DNA of 64,000 nt from Tribonema minus (taxonomy: Eukaryota > Sar > Xanthophyceae > Tribonematales > Tribonemataceae), in NCBI GenBank assembly GCA_017506865.1, contig JAFCMP010000117.1, positions 177,362-241,361 of the forward strand, written 5' to 3'. Position 1 is the first letter of the stretch, and every line of letters starts with the position of its first letter. Of the stretch, positions 63,807 through 64,000 are shown one piece after another. Position numbers and translations under genes: made by a program. A model generated the notes under the pieces. It saw only the letters and a program-made list of their open reading frames with translations. It was not told where the DNA came from and searched no databases.

Positions 63807-63998
63807 TCAAGTAAACATGGCAATGTTTGCGAGGACGAACAGAGAGGACACCACCAGCAGCAAGAGGCCACATCTTCCATAGCGATCGCCAACGGTAATG
63901 GGATTGTGATGACCGCCGGACAGTTGAGCGCTGCTGTCGCAAGCGCCCACTTTCTTTTCATGCCGCGAGCACAGGAAACGACGACCATCACGCCGCAC
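63807..63998 (-). CDS. Possible C-terminal part of a membrane protein at the window edge
   Basis: A minus-strand frame reads ...ITVGDRYGRCGLLLLVVSSLFVLANIAMFT-stop. The last 22 residues form a plausible membrane helix. The frame is open to the window edge, so the ATG near 63998 need not be the start. No family is recognised, and chance cannot be excluded. Confidence 0.25.
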   Translation of the reverse strand: MRRDGRRFLCSRHEKKVGACDSSAQLSGGHHNPITVGDRYGRCGLLLLVVSSLFVLANIAMFT

Positions 63999-64000
63999 GT

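Noticed and set aside
1..64000. CRISPR array, bacterial operons, rRNA or organellar genes
   Set aside because: No regularly spaced repeats of CRISPR type, no ribosome-binding sites or co-directional tight gene clusters, and no recognisable rRNA sequence; genes have spliceosomal introns.

Overview
This window is nuclear DNA of a eukaryotic microalga. The genes are split by GT-AG introns, coding sequence is GC-rich with long Ala, Gly, Ser and Gln runs, and many introns end in long C-rich pyrimidine tracts. Two proteins suggest a plastid of secondary (red-lineage) origin, such as in a haptophyte, although no marker here settles the lineage. One is a ferredoxin/metallo-beta-lactamase protein whose signal peptide is followed by a Phe, as in ASAF-type plastid presequences. 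The other is a Ufd1-domain protein with a signal peptide, as expected of the SELMA plastid import machinery. Interstitial TTAGGG tracts and an EsV-1-7 repeat gene fit an alga outside land plants. All assignments come from reading the translations; no database search was run.

Layout. 1-3.4 kb: the edge of a minus-strand gene, a foldback-type element and one possible exon. 3.4-15.4 kb: an EsV-1-7 cysteine-repeat gene (+) cut in two by an 11.0-kb LTR retrotransposon (3759-14782). The element has apparently identical 298-bp LTRs and a 4-bp target duplication. Its single 3128-residue polyprotein (-) has Gag, zinc finger, a cytosine-methyltransferase-like domain, protease, RT, RNase H, integrase, a chromodomain-like segment and two Tudor-like segments. 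16.1-21.5 kb: a DDB1/CPSF160-family beta-propeller protein. 21.5-29.8 kb: repeat-rich DNA with an inverted duplication and a direct duplication of about 2.7 kb, whose two copies carry paralogous small genes, one with an early stop. 29.8-32.5 kb: a Rab GTPase with an unusual WW-like tail (-). 33.2-34.25 kb: a secreted RCC1-like protein (-), divergent from a seven-exon Ufd1-like gene (34.4-40.0 kb, +). 41.95-44.2 kb: an AT-rich tract without ORFs. 44.5-48.2 kb: an R1R2R3-type MYB factor (+). 50.8-55.9 kb: MAT1, the CAK/TFIIH assembly subunit (-, five exons). 56.5-58.1 kb: a WKF-domain (C7orf50-like) protein (+). 58.5-62.7 kb: the plastid-type ferredoxin/MBL protein (+). 62.7-64 kb: foldback elements and the window edge.

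The most unusual observation is a recurring architecture. In at least three unrelated genes (Ufd1-like, MAT1, ferredoxin-MBL) the edge of an exon, with its splice site and some flanking intron, is copied in tandem inside the adjacent intron. The extreme case is the last MBL intron, with nine degenerate copies of an exon 3' end, most keeping a GT at the donor position. The second major observation is the methyltransferase-bearing chromovirus-like retrotransposon and its apparently recent insertion into the EsV-1-7 gene. The genes are ordinary dispersed eukaryotic genes and form no operon or shared pathway; adjacent pairs are divergent (RCC1-like/Ufd1-like, MAT1/WKF) or convergent (MYB/MAT1).
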